64,000 nt of DNA, from NCBI GenBank assembly GCA_963842775.1, contig CAWJHQ010000011.1, forward strand, positions 62,001 through 126,000, read 5' to 3'. Position 1 is the stretch's first letter, and the number at the start of each line of letters is the position of its first letter. The stretch comes from R-RK-3 sp963842775 (lineage in GTDB: Bacteria; Pseudomonadota; Alphaproteobacteria; Rhizobiales; Rhodomicrobiaceae). This document shows, one piece after another, positions 9,384-21,244 of this stretch. The notes under the pieces are model-generated. The model was not told the origin of the DNA, did no database searches, and saw only the letters and a list, made by a program, of their open reading frames with translations. Position numbers and translations under genes: made by a program.

Positions 9384-10083
9384 TCAAAGCAAATCCTGTG
9401 GCGATGAATGGGCAAAAACGTCAAGGCCGGCACCTACGGACGTTCCCGCCGCACGGCCCAGCGCGAAGCGGATCGGAGCGAAGGATTGCCGGTGATGGCA
9501 GGTCACGCCGAATTGCGTGATCGCCTCGGCATGGGCGGGGGTGCCATAGCCTTTATTGCTGTGCCAGTGATAGCCAGGGAAATCACCGGCCAGCTCGCAC
9601 ATGAGGCGGTCGCGCGTGACCTTGGCGATGATCGAGGCCGCCGCGATGGAGGGGCAGAGCCTGTCGCCCTCGATGACCGGCACCGCGCGCTGGCTGAGCG
9701 CCGGGCAGCGATTGCCGTCGACCAGCACGATTTCGGGCGTCGTCGGACAGCGCCGCGACCGCGATCTGCATGGCGATAAACGTCGCCTGCAAAATATTGA
9801 CCCGGTCGATCTCCTCGACGCTTACGATGCCGATACCGACCAGCCCGGCGGCGCGGATCGACAGATACAGCTCCTCTCTTCTTTCGGCGCTGAGCAGCTT
9901 GGAATCATTGAGGCCCTTGGGCGGCTTGCGATCGGGGAATATCACGGCGGCGGCGACCACCGGCCCGGCCCAGGGGCCGCGTCCGGCTTCGTCCACACCG
10001 GCGACGAGCCGCGCCTCCGGCCCCGCGAGCGTCCGCTCCGTTCTGATCGACGGCGGTTTCGGCGTCTGGCCCTTCTGTTCCAT
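9384..10083 (-). CDS. rnhB: Ribonuclease HII (frame break near 9740)
   Basis: RNase HII removes RNA from RNA-DNA hybrids, including single ribonucleotides. The N-terminal half has VAGVDEAGRGPWAGPV with catalytic Asp31 and Glu32, then GLNDSKLLSAERR. The C-terminal half has LVDGNRCP, SIAAASIIAKVTRDRLM (third and fourth acids) and YHWHSNKGYGTPAH. The halves are in different frames; one extra base near 9735-9745 (between ALSDD and LVDGN) restores a normal protein of about 232 residues. ATG 10083 is preferred; a GTG at 10131, overlapping the upstream TGA, is an alternative. It probably shares a transcript with the radical SAM gene. Confidence 0.9.
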
Positions 10084-10127
10084 AGGCCGAAAACTGCACG
10101 CCGCGAACAGGATCGCAAGGGCAATTC

Positions 10128-11253
10128 TCACGATTTGAACAGGTCAAACTGCGCATTCCCGGGGCCGGGCGGCTCGAACAGGTCGGTTCTCAGCGGCTCG
10201 CGGCTGAGGTTCAGTCCATGCCGCGCCGTCGCGATGGCGAAGCGCCGGGCGATCAGCTCGGCATAGGGGCCCGTGCCGGTCTGGCGTTCGCCCCAGGCCG
10301 AAACATAGTCTTTTCCGCCTCGCGTGCTGCGCACCAGCGTCATGACCTTTTTCGCCTTGTCCGGAAATTCCTCCTTGAGCCAGTCCTGAAACAACTCGCT
10401 GATTTCGAGCGGCAATCGCAATAATACGTACCCCGCCTGGCGAGCGCCCGCCGCCGCGCAACGCTGCAAGATGGCTTCGATCTCGGCATCGTTCACGGCG
10501 GGGATGATCGGCGCCACCATGACGCTTGTCGGCACGCCTGCTTCGGCCAGCCTGGCGATCGCCTCGATCCGGCGCTCAGGCGTGGCTGCGCGAGGCTCCA
10601 TCCGCCGCGCCAGGTGACGATCGAGCGATGTCACCGAAAGCGCGACTTTCGCGAGACCTCGCTTGGCAAGCGACGCCAGAATGTCGATGTCGCGCAGGAC
10701 CAGCGCCGACTTCGTCACAATCCCGACCGGATGATTGGTGCGGTCCATGATTTCGAGAATGCGCCGCGTGAGCTCATAGGTCTTTTCGATGGGCTGATAG
10801 GGATCGGTATTTGTCCCGAGCGCTATAGTCTTTACGCGATAGTCTTGGCCGCGCCAGCTCCTTTTCGAGAAGTTCCGCCGTGTTGGTTTTGGCGATGAGC
10901 ACGCTCTCGAATTCCAAACCGGCCGACAGCCCGAGATAGCAGTGCGTCGGCCGGGCAAAGCAGTAGATGCAGCCATGCTCGCAGCCGCGATAGGGATTGA
11001 TCGACTGGTCGAAGCCGATATCGGGCGAGTCATTCGTCGTGATGATCTGCCTGGCCTGTTCCAGCCGCACCTCCGTCTTGAACGGCGCCAGCTCGGCGAG
11101 ACTTTCCCAGCCATCGTCGAAATCCTCGCGAAGCTGCGTCTCGAAACGGCCGGTCAGGTTGGATCGTGCGCCGCGTCCGCGCCGTCTGTCCTGGTCTGTG
11201 GGCGGCTGATCCGGCGATGGGGGGCGAGGCTTGGTAAAGGGCTTACGAACCAT
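10128..11253 (-). CDS. PA0069-type radical SAM protein (frame break near 10848)
   Basis: The radical SAM cluster motif is Cys91-x3-Cys95-x2-Cys98 (RGCEHGCIYCFARPTH), which with the GTNTDPYQP segment identifies the PA0069/SplB-like family that is widespread but has no settled reaction. The first frame ends after ELARP; homology resumes in another frame with DYRVKTIALGTNTDP, so one inserted base near 10845-10855 is likely. The joined protein has about 374 residues, normal for the family. It is the first gene before rnhB. The N-terminal 35 residues are Pro- and Arg-rich and probably disordered. Confidence 0.88.
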
Positions 11254-11346
11254 GCCGCATCATAGCGAAAGCGTGAGAACAAATACAGAACAAAATGGCC
11301 GCACTTCGCGCCTTGTGGAAAAGCTTCAAGCGGTTATGATCCCCGC

Positions 11347-12036
11347 ATGATATCGGTTGTTGTCCCTACTCTGAATGCCGAAGCCGACCTGCCGCGCACG
11401 CTCACTGCTTTGGTTCCTGCCGCTATCGAGGGCATCGTTCGCGAAGTCATCATCGTCGATGGCGGCTCGACCGATGCGACGGCGCGCATCGCCGAAGCGA
11501 CCGGCGCGCATTTCATCGCAACCGAGCGCGGACGGGGCGGGCAGCTTGCCGCCGGCGCCCAGGCGGCCAAAGGGCCGTGGCTGCTCTTTCTGCATGCCGA
11601 CACCACGCTTGAGGATGGCTGGGAGCGGGAGGCGCTCGAACTCATGCGCGCCGTCGAACGCGGGGCGCGCGAGGACACCGCGGCGGTGTTCCGCTACGCG
11701 CTGGACGACAGGGGGGTGTGGCCCGCCTATCTCAGCGCCGTCGTTCGCCTCCGGTGCCTCATCATGCGGATGCCCTATGGCGATCAGGGGCTGCTGATGT
11801 CCAAGCGGCTTTACAACGCCATAGGCGGGTTCAAGCCGATGACGCTGATGGAGGATGTCGATCTGATCCGGCGTCTGGGGCGACGCCGCGTGGCGTTCCT
11901 GCGCTCGCACGCCATCACCAGCGCGCGGCGCTACCGCAGCGAAGGCTATTTGCGGCGGATGCTGCGCAATCTTGCCTGCCTCGGTCTTTACTATATGCGC
12001 GTGCCGCCGCGCGTGCTCACCCGCCTCTATGGCTAG
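11347..12036 (+). CDS. TIGR04283-type family 2 glycosyltransferase
   Basis: The 229-residue protein starts MISVVVPTLNAEADLPRTL and carries the GT2 fold: VDGGSTDAT, the DxD-like metal site FLHADTTL, and YGDQGLLMSK plus MEDVDLIRRL near the acceptor site. This is the pattern of the TIGR04283 family (transferase 2, radical SAM/selenodomain-associated). Its stop overlaps the start of the partner TIGR04282 gene, the pairing usual for these two. In some organisms the pair sits in arsenosugar-type clusters; no ArsS-like radical SAM gene is present here, so the product is uncertain. Confidence 0.88.
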   Translation: MISVVVPTLNAEADLPRTLTALVPAAIEGIVREVIIVDGGSTDATARIAEATGAHFIATERGRGGQLAAGAQAAKGPWLLFLHADTTLEDGWEREALELMRAVERGAREDTAAVFRYALDDRGVWPAYLSAVVRLRCLIMRMPYGDQGLLMSKRLYNAIGGFKPMTLMEDVDLIRRLGRRRVAFLRSHAITSARRYRSEGYLRRMLRNLACLGLYYMRVPPRVLTRLYG

Positions 12037-12671
12037 GTTGCAGCCCGGCGGCGGACGGCTGATCATCATGGTGAAGGAGCCTCGCTGCGGCCGCGTGAAA
12101 ACCCGGCTCGCGCGTGAGATCGGCGCGGTTGCCGCGACCGGATTTTATCGCTGCGTGACCGCAAATCTCATCCGCCGGCTGGCGCGTGACCGCTCGCTGG
12201 CGCACAGTGCTGGCGGTTGCTCCAGACAGCGCGTTCGCCTCCCGCTTTTGGCCGGAAGATGTGAGCCGGCTGCCGCAAGGTTGTGGCGATATCGGCCAGC
12301 GCATGGCGCGGCAGCTTTCGCGCAATCGAACCGGCCCTGCCGTGCTGGTCGGTTCTGATATTCCAGGACTTCGCGCGTCCCATGTCGCCGAGGCCTTCGC
12401 GCTGCTGCGACGGCACGATGTGGTGTTCGGGCCTGCCGAGGATGGCGGATTTTGGCTTGTCGGCCTCAATTCGCGCGTGTCGCTTGCGGGGCTCTTCGAC
12501 GGCGTGCGGTGGTCGAGCCCGCACGCGCTCGCCGATACGCTGAAGAATGCCGCAGGGGTCCGCGTGGCCCTCGCATCCAGACTGTCGGATGTCGACGATG
12601 CCGCGTCCTACCGGCGGACGGCCCATGCTGGCCGCCGCGTCACTCCGCCTTCGTCACCCGCCGCAAGGTGA
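12029..12671 (+). CDS. TIGR04282/DUF2064 glycosyltransferase-like protein (frame break near 12190)
   Basis: The start ATG at 12029 overlaps the stop of the preceding GT2 gene. The N-terminus IIMVKEPRCGRVKTRLAREIG is the nucleotidyl/sugar-transferase signature of TIGR04282. After RRLARD the homology passes to another frame (WRTVLAVAPDSAF, LVGSDIPGLRASHV, VFGPAEDGGFWLVG), as expected for one inserted base near 12185-12200; the joined length is about 213 residues. The 3' end overlaps the convergent alkB gene by about 32 bases. The role is presumed linked to the TIGR04283 partner. Confidence 0.85.
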
Positions 12672-13326
12672 GATTGATACGCCCGCCTTCGGTCAGCAGA
12701 TCCGAAGTGCCCGGAAGAACGCGGTCGATCCCATGGTACCGCAGGCGCGACTCCCCACCCATCACCAGCACGTCCCCGGACTTCAGCTCCAGCCGCTGGC
12801 TCGGGTCGCGCCGCTTCAATCCTCCGATGCGGAATATCGCAGAATTGCCCAGAGAAACTGACAGAATGGGTGCAGAATAATCGTCCTCATCCTCGTCCCT
12901 GTGCAGGCCGAGCTTCGCCTTTCCACCGTAAAAATTAACCAGACAGGCCTGCGGTTTCTGCTTATGGCCGGTGAGACTAGCCCATAGGTAGTCGAGCATA
13001 TCCGGCATTGGCGGCCATGGCTCGCCGGTTTGTGGATGGCAGGGCTCGTATCGGTAGCCGCGCTCCTTGTCCGAAACCCAGCCGAGCGGACCGCAATTCG
13101 TCATGGCGACGGAAAAGGGCTTTCCCGTCCGTGGCATAGCCGGCGTATAAAGCGGCGCGGCGGCGATCACCTGCCTGATTTCGGCGAGCAACGCGGTCTG
13201 CCCGGCCCCGGTCAGAAACTGTGGAAAATAAGCGCAGCCGTCGGGAAGACACACATGATTCAAATGTGTTGTGCCTTCGCTGCCGCACCCTTGAAGAAAC
13301 ATGTCGGGACCATAATCTTTTGTCAT
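12640..13326 (-). CDS. alkB: AlkB-type 2-oxoglutarate/Fe(II) DNA repair dioxygenase
   Basis: AlkB reverses alkylation damage by oxidative demethylation of bases. The iron ligands are His142 and Asp144 (GLHRDEDE) and His198 (RYHGIDR); the 2-oxoglutarate-binding Arg pair is in GGRINLTLRRV (Arg216 and Arg222). The substrate-lid segment MPRTGKPFSVAMTNCGPLGW and LVNFYGGKAKLG are also typical. At 228 residues it is slightly longer than usual, and an ATG at 13302 is a possible later start. It is divergent from dnaK and convergent with the DUF2064 gene. Confidence 0.93.
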   Translation of the reverse strand: MTKDYGPDMFLQGCGSEGTTHLNHVCLPDGCAYFPQFLTGAGQTALLAEIRQVIAAAPLYTPAMPRTGKPFSVAMTNCGPLGWVSDKERGYRYEPCHPQTGEPWPPMPDMLDYLWASLTGHKQKPQACLVNFYGGKAKLGLHRDEDEDDYSAPILSVSLGNSAIFRIGGLKRRDPSQRLELKSGDVLVMGGESRLRYHGIDRVLPGTSDLLTEGGRINLTLRRVTKAE

Positions 13327-13356
13327 AGCTTCAAGGTGTGTGCTTGAATTCGTTGG

Positions 13357-13386
13357 CTTGTACGCGCATACAGTGCGGCCTATATA
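13357..13386 (+). promoter_or_regulatory. Sigma32 (RpoH) heat-shock promoter of dnaK
   Basis: CTTG at 13357-13360 is followed after exactly 18 bases by CCTATATA at 13379-13386. This fits the alphaproteobacterial heat-shock consensus CTTG-N17/18-CYTATNT nearly perfectly and lies about 130 bases upstream of the dnaK start. A second CTTG at 13343 has no suitable downstream partner. No CIRCE element is visible. Confidence 0.8.
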
Positions 13387-13517
13387 ACCGCCAACTTACT
13401 GGAGCAAGTGTTTAGGGGACTGGCGGTCGCGCGAGAGGCGAGGATTGGCGCGGACGCAAGGGGTGCTGCAAAGGCCCCATTAGTCTGCCGGATGAAAAAG
13501 ATATAGAGGGTTATCGG

Positions 13518-15443
<1,926 letters not shown>

Positions 15444-15910
15444 AACCGATCTGGAAAGCGTGTCCGCGAAAGCGGGATGTCTGAGTGTTGTGTGAATGCT
15501 GGGGCCCTGTTCTGATTCGTACGGAACGAACAAGCTCTGGTCCGGCGCATGAGAGCGGGCATCGCTCGAATGAGTTGAAACGGGAGGATGCGGGCCTCGG
15601 CTTCGAGGAACCGTTGCGAGTTCTGCCTCATGCCGGTGCCAGCCGGTGGGCGGGTGCGCGACGCGAGTTCGAAGCGGGCCGATGCCTCCCAGCAGCTCCG
15701 CGAGCGCCGCGCCGTTCGTTGAGATGGCAGGTGAGACGGTTGGAAATTTCGATATTCAGACCCGGTCCCCGCAAATTTGCTCCCGGTTCGTGCAAATTGC
15801 CGCTTGCCGCGGCGCGGAAGAGAGCTGAGGCTAACGGCACGCTCTCAATTCGTCTGCCGAGATATCGTCGGGACGGTAGTATGAATTTGGCATCGGGGAA
15901 GACATAAAAC
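15444..15910. other. Intergenic region between dnaK and dnaJ
   Basis: This 467-base gap is unusually long for a dnaK-dnaJ pair. A small CCGC-GAAA-GCGG tetraloop hairpin sits near 15466, without a T run, so it is not a normal terminator. I find no convincing gene, RNA or promoter. Several open frames cross it, but none has a plausible composition, start site or homology. Confidence 0.5.
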
Positions 15911-17053
15911 ATGGCCAAGCGCGACTATTACGATGTGCTCGGCTTAGCCAGAAGCGCTGGCGACCTGGATATCAAGAACGCTTTTCGCAACCTTGCCAAG
16001 CAGTATCACCCGGATTGCAATCCCGGTGATTGCGACGCCGAAATGCGCTTCAAGGAAGTCAACGAAGCCTATGAAGCGCTGAAGGATCCCCGCAAGCGCG
16101 CCGCTTACGATCGCTTCGGCCATGCGGCCTTCGAGGGCAATGGCATGGGTGCGCCCGGCCAGCACGGGTTCGGCGCCGACTTTTCCGCATCGATGTCGGA
16201 GATTTTCGACGATCTGTTCGGCGAGTTCATGGGCGGGCGCAGGCGCAGCCGCACCGGGCGCGAACGCGGCGCCGATCTCAGCTATAATATGGAAATCACA
16301 CTCGCCGACGCCTTCACCGGGAAGGTTGCGCAGATCTGCGTGCCGACATCGGTCGCCTGCGAGGATTGTTCCGGCAGCGGCGCGGAAGCGGGCTCCAGCC
16401 CGATTTCCTGCCCGACCTGCAGCGGCTTCGGCAAGGTGCGCGCAAGCCAGGGCTTCTTCACCATCGAACGCACGTGCCCCAATTGCCAGGGACGCGGCGA
16501 AATCATCCAGAACCCATGCAGCGATTGTTCCGGCATGGGCCGCGTGATGCGGGAGCGGACGCTCTCCGTCAATATTCCTTCCGGCGTCGAGGACGGCACA
16601 CGCATCAGGCTAGCCGGTGAAGGCGAAGCGGGCGTGCGCGCCGGGCCCCCGGGCGATCTCTATATTTTCCTCTCGGTGGCGCAGGACGAAATTTTCCAGC
16701 GCGACGGGGCGGATCTGTTCTGCAAGGTGCCGATCACCATCGCCACGGCCGCGCTTGGCGGCCAGCTCGAAGTGCCGACCATCGATGGCGGCCGGGCGCG
16801 GGTTAAAATTCCAGAGGGCACCGAGACCGGCAAGCAGTTCCGGCTGAAGAGCAAGGGCATGCCCGTGTTGCGTTCGACGCTGACCGGCGACCTCTATGTC
16901 CAGGTTGAGATCGAGACGCCGCAAAACCTCACCCGCAAGCAGAAAGAGCTGCTCAAGGAATTCGAGAAGGCCTCGACGGAGACCACCAATCCCGGCCTTA
17001 GCGGATTTGCACAGCGCGTGAAGGCGTTCTGGGACCGGATGGGCAAACCGTAA
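15911..17053 (+). CDS. dnaJ: Co-chaperone DnaJ (Hsp40)
   Basis: The 380-residue protein has the full type I DnaJ layout. It has a J domain with the HPD motif (QYHPDCNPGD), a Gly/Phe-rich linker, and four CxxCxGxG zinc repeats (CEDCSGSG, CPTCSGFG, CPNCQGRG, CSDCSGMG) followed by the C-terminal peptide-binding domain. It stimulates DnaK ATPase and delivers substrates. The gene is intact and follows dnaK on the same strand after a long gap, so it may have its own promoter as well as read-through from the heat-shock promoter. Confidence 0.98.
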   Translation: MAKRDYYDVLGLARSAGDLDIKNAFRNLAKQYHPDCNPGDCDAEMRFKEVNEAYEALKDPRKRAAYDRFGHAAFEGNGMGAPGQHGFGADFSASMSEIFDDLFGEFMGGRRRSRTGRERGADLSYNMEITLADAFTGKVAQICVPTSVACEDCSGSGAEAGSSPISCPTCSGFGKVRASQGFFTIERTCPNCQGRGEIIQNPCSDCSGMGRVMRERTLSVNIPSGVEDGTRIRLAGEGEAGVRAGPPGDLYIFLSVAQDEIFQRDGADLFCKVPITIATAALGGQLEVPTIDGGRARVKIPEGTETGKQFRLKSKGMPVLRSTLTGDLYVQVEIETPQNLTRKQKELLKEFEKASTETTNPGLSGFAQRVKAFWDRMGKP

Positions 17054-17098
17054 TCGCGTTTTCCACCTCCGCTTAACGCGACGGCCATCGGAGATACC

Positions 17099-17317
17099 AT
17101 GAACGCAGTGCCTAAACTTGCGGTCTTCGCGGACAGCACGCGGCGGACTTCGTTCAACCGGAAGCTGGCGCGGGCGGCATACGATCTTGCGCGCGAGCGG
17201 GAATACGACGCGAATTTCGTTGCACTGGCAGACGATCCCATGCCGCGCCGTAATGGCAGGCTGCTTGACGCGGTGGTGGATAAGTTCGGCGACACGGCGC
17301 GGCGTTTCACACCATGA
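17099..17317 (+). pseudogene. NAD(P)H-dependent FMN reductase remnant, 72 residues, coupled to pyrF
   Basis: The first 50 residues (KLAVFADSTRRTSFNRKLAR, then FVALADDPMP) look like the flavodoxin-fold N-terminus of NADPH-dependent FMN reductases, which normally run to about 180 residues. The remaining 22 residues resemble the final helix of that family (LLDAVVDKFGDTARRF), as if the middle had been deleted in frame. Its TGA overlaps the ATG of pyrF, so it may survive as a translational leader. The flavin site is incomplete, so reductase activity is unlikely. The assignment to this family is an inference from short similarity. Confidence 0.5.
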
Positions 17318-18054
17318 CCAGCCCCGCAGACATCGACGGTGCGCATGCGGAGGCCGCCAAGCGGCTGATCGTCGCTCTCGATTTTCCCACCGCTCAAGAG
17401 GCTGCGCATCTGGCCGGTCAATTGCGGAACCATGTCGGGGTTTTCAAGATCGGCCTGGAGCTGGTCTACGCTGATGGTCTTGGCCTCGCGCGCCAGCTTG
17501 CCGAGGGCGGCCATCAGATCTTCCTCGACGCCAAATTGCTCGACATTCCGAACACCGTAGAGCGCGCGACGGCGAATGCGGCCCGACTCGGCGCGGCCTT
17601 CCTGACAGTGCATGGCACTGACCGGAAAACGCTCGACGCGGCGGTACGCGGCCGGGGAAGCGCCGCCACGAAGCTGCTCGCGATCACGGTGCTGACCAGC
17701 CTGGATGAAGCCGATCTCAAGCAACAGAATATCGGGCTCAGCCCCGCCGAATTGGTTCTAAGCCGGGCGAGGTTGGCAAGGGATGCCGGTTTCGACGGCA
17801 TCGTCGCTTCGGCCCACGAAGCATCGTTGATCCGCGTTGAATTGGGCGACAGCTTGATCATCGTGACTCCCGGCATTCGCCCGGCAGGCGCCGAGGCTGC
17901 GGATCAGTCGCGCGTCGTCACCCCCGCCGAAGCGATCAGGCAGGGCGCGGATTATCTTGTTGTCGGACGGCCAATTTCCGCTGCGCCCGATCCACGCGGC
18001 GCCGCCCGGGATATCATCGCCGAAATGGCGGCCGCGCGAAGCCGGCTGCGTTGA
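17314..18054 (+). CDS. pyrF: Orotidine 5'-phosphate decarboxylase
   Basis: PyrF performs the last step of UMP synthesis, decarboxylating OMP. The catalytic array is clear: ALDFPT at the N-terminus, Lys45 in FKIGLEL, Asp72-x-Lys74-x2-Asp77 in FLDAKLLDIPNTV, and the phosphate-binding segments TPGIRPAGAE and YLVVGRPI. The length of 246 residues is normal. ATG 17314 overlaps the stop of the small upstream frame (ATGA), implying coupled translation. No terminator is evident before ppc. Confidence 0.97.
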   Translation: MTSPADIDGAHAEAAKRLIVALDFPTAQEAAHLAGQLRNHVGVFKIGLELVYADGLGLARQLAEGGHQIFLDAKLLDIPNTVERATANAARLGAAFLTVHGTDRKTLDAAVRGRGSAATKLLAITVLTSLDEADLKQQNIGLSPAELVLSRARLARDAGFDGIVASAHEASLIRVELGDSLIIVTPGIRPAGAEAADQSRVVTPAEAIRQGADYLVVGRPISAAPDPRGAARDIIAEMAAARSRLR

Positions 18055-18308
18055 GGCATTTGCCGCGCGCTTCGCCAAACACCGTGCATGCAATCGGGAT
18101 TTCGTGTCCCAGCACTCGAAATTTGTGGGGCGGTAGAGCGATCCTGTGAACGACATGTGCTTTCAGCCCGCCAAGCATCGCCGCCGCTTGCCTCTAAACG
18201 CATCGCCTACCTTTCATCTTGTACTCTCTCTTCCTGGACGGCGTTGAGTCGTGCACAATCGCCCACTACTTCCCGATAAACCGCCTCAGGCCCTTGGTAC
18301 AAAGTTCA

Positions 18309-21192
18309 ATGAGTTCAAGTTCTTCTCCTGATCCGGCGACCGATATTTCCGGGCTCGAACAGCGCGCGGAGACTGCGGAAGCTCAATCCGGTGAGCCAAA
18401 TCCGCCGGTAGAACGGCGATTGGCGTCCGGCCCCGCGATCCGGGATGAGCGCGGCGATAAAGACCTTCCGCTCAGGGATGACATTCGCTTGTTGGGGCGT
18501 CTGCTCGGCGACACGGTGCGGGCGCAAGAGGGTGAGGCGGTTTTCGAGCTTGTCGAACGCATCCGCCAAACCGCGATCCGCTTCCACCGGGACGAGGACG
18601 AGGCCGCGCGCTCCGAGCTGGATGCGATACTGACCAGCCTGTCGCGCCTGCCGGCCATCCAGATCATCCGCGCCTTCAGCTATTTCTCGCATCTGGCCAA
18701 TATCGCCGAGGATCAGCATCACATACGCCGCACGCGCGCCCACGCCGTTGCGGGATCGGCTCCGCGCGATGGCACCGTGGCCTCGGCGCTGCGCAAAATC
18801 CGCGAGGCCGGCCTGACCCGCGGCGACCTCCACGCCTTCTTCGCCCAGGCATTCATCTGTCCGGTTTTGACCGCGCACCCGACGGAAGTGCGGCGCAAGA
18901 GCACTCTCGATCGCGAGCGCGAGATCGCCGAGCTTCTGGCTTTTCGCGACCGCACGCGGCTGACGCCCGAGGAGCAGGTGGAATGCGAGGAGAGGCTGCG
19001 TCGTGCCATTCTGACGCTCTGGCAGACGCGCATCGTGCGGGACACACGGCTCAAGGTCGTCGACGAGGTCGCGAACGGCCTGTCCTATTACGACTATACC
19101 TTCCTGGGCGAGCTGCCGCGTCTCTACGGGGAGATCGAGGATGCTCTCAGCGCGGCCGATGCGTCCTGGAAGAATGTCGAACTGCCGTCCTTCTTTCGCA
19201 TGGGGAGTTGGATCGGCGGCGATCGCGATGGCAATCCGTTCGTGACCGCGGAGGCGCTGCGCCGGGCGCTGCGTGGCCAGAGCGAACGCGTGATGGCATT
19301 CTATCTCGAAGAGCTGCACGCGCTCGGCGCCGAGCTGTCGCTCCACACACGCCTGGTCAGCGTCTCGGACGAGGTGACGGCGCTGGCGGAGAAATCGCCC
19401 GACGATTCCCCGCATCGCCATGACGAACCCTATCGCCGCGCGATCTCCGGCCTTTATGCGCGCCTTGCCTCGACCTGCCGCCATCTCGGCCATACCGACT
19501 TGCTCCGCCGGACGGCGGATGCGCCCGCTTACGATGGGCCGGCTGCATTTCGGAGCGATCTGACCCTTCTGCAGCGCTCGCTCGAAGCCAATGGTTCGGC
19601 GGTGCTTGCCCGTGGACGTCTGAGGCGGCTGCGGCGCGCGGTCGACACGTTCGGTTTCCATCTCGCCGGGCTCGATATGCGGCAGAATTCAGACGTGCAT
19701 GAGCGTGTCGTCGCCGAACTTCTGGAGAAGGCGCGTCCCGGCACGTCCTATGCCGGGCTCGATGAGCACGGCACGGATCGCACTGCTCCTCGAAGAGATC
19801 AGCGCGCCGCGCCTGCTCGCCTCGCCCTATCTCGACTATTCGGAAGAGACCGCCTCGGAGCTCACCATCCTGCGCGAGGCATCGGAGGCGCATCGCCGTT
19901 ACGGCCCCGCATCGGTACCCAACTACGTCATCTCCAAGGCGGACGCGGTCTCGGACGTCCTCGAGGTCGCGCTGTTGCTGAAGGAGGTGGGCCTGATGCG
20001 GCCGGATGAGGGCTCGCTGGCGCTCAACATCGTGCCGCTGTTCGAGACCATCGCCGATCTGCAAGCCGCCGGCGGCATCATGGATGCGCTGTTCGCGCTG
20101 CCCGCCTATATGCGCCTGCTGAAAAGCCGCGACGGGCTGCAGGAGGTCATGCTCGGCTATTCCGACAGCAATAAGGATGGCGGCTATCTCACTTCGGGGT
20201 GGGAGCTTTACAAAGCGGAAATCGAGCTGGTGGAGGTGTTCCGGCGGCATGATGTGCGGCTAAGGCTGTTCCATGGCCGGGGCGGCTCGGTCGGACGGGG
20301 AGGGGGGCCGAGCTACCAGGCGATTCTGGCGCAGCCGGCCGGCGCCGTGCAGGGGACGATCCGGATCACGGAACAGGGCGAAGTCATTGCGGCCAAATAC
20401 ATGAATCCGGAACTCGGCCGCCGCAATCTTGAGACCCTTGTCGCCGCGACCCTCGAGGCGACGCTGCTGCACACCGGCGAGCCGGCGCCGCGCCCGGATT
20501 ATCTGGCTGCCATGGACGCGCTTTCGGGCCATGCCTTCCGGGCCTATCGCGGCCTAGTCTACGATACGGAGGGTTTTGAGGCTTATTTCTGGGATTCGAC
20601 GGTGATCGCCGAGATTTCCGGCCTGAATATCGGCAGCCGCCCGGCCTCGCGCACCAATTCGCGCCGGATCGAGGATCTGCGCGCGATCCCCTGGGTGTTC
20701 GGCTGGGCGCAATGCCGCCTGATGCTGCCCGGCTGGTATGGGTTCGGGTCGGCGGTCGAGGCGTTCAGGACCGAGCGAGGCGAGGCGGGCGTGGCGCTGT
20801 TGCGGGAGATGGCTCGGCAATGGCCGTTTTTCCGCACGCTGCTTTCGAACCTCGACATGGTGCTGGCCAAGAGCGACATCGCCATTGCCTCGCGCTATGC
20901 CGAGCTTGTCGAGGACCAGGCGCTTAGGGATGAGATCTTCCCGCGCCTGCGCCAGGAGTGGCAGACCTCGATCGACATGCTGCTGGCGGTGACAGGCCAA
21001 GCCGCGCTGCTTGAGAGCAACCCTCTGCTGGCGCGGTCCATTCGCCACCGTTTCCCCTATCTCGACCCTCTCAACCATCTTCAGGTCGAATTGCTGAAAC
21101 GTCACCGGGCGGGGGATGGTGATGACAGGGTCGTGCGCGGCATCCACCTGACGATCAATGGGGTGGCCGCGGGATTGCGCAACAGCGGGTGA
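18309..21192 (+). CDS. ppc: Phosphoenolpyruvate carboxylase (frame break near 19770)
   Basis: This anaplerotic enzyme makes oxaloacetate from PEP and bicarbonate. Diagnostic motifs are VLTAHPTEVRRKS (catalytic His), GSWIGGDRDGNPFV, FHGRGGSVGRGGGPSYQAI, EQGEVI and the C-terminal RNSG (usually RNTG). The first part ends in the wrong frame after GLDEH; homology resumes with ARIALLLEEISAPRLL after one extra base near 19768-19775. Joined length is about 960 residues, as expected. The start ATG 18309 precedes a Ser-rich, probably disordered leader of about 60 residues. The gene is solitary. Confidence 0.95.
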
Positions 21193-21244
21193 GCCCAGCT
21201 GCAACGGGATCTCGCATGAGCAACTGAAGCGCGGCGCGAATGCG

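Noticed and set aside
15460..15475. Terminator after dnaK
   Set aside because: The CCGC-GAAA-GCGG hairpin is very short and has no T run.
18309..21192. ppc as a true pseudogene
   Set aside because: All catalytic motifs on both sides of the break are intact, and the same kind of break occurs in many other genes, so a sequence error is more likely.
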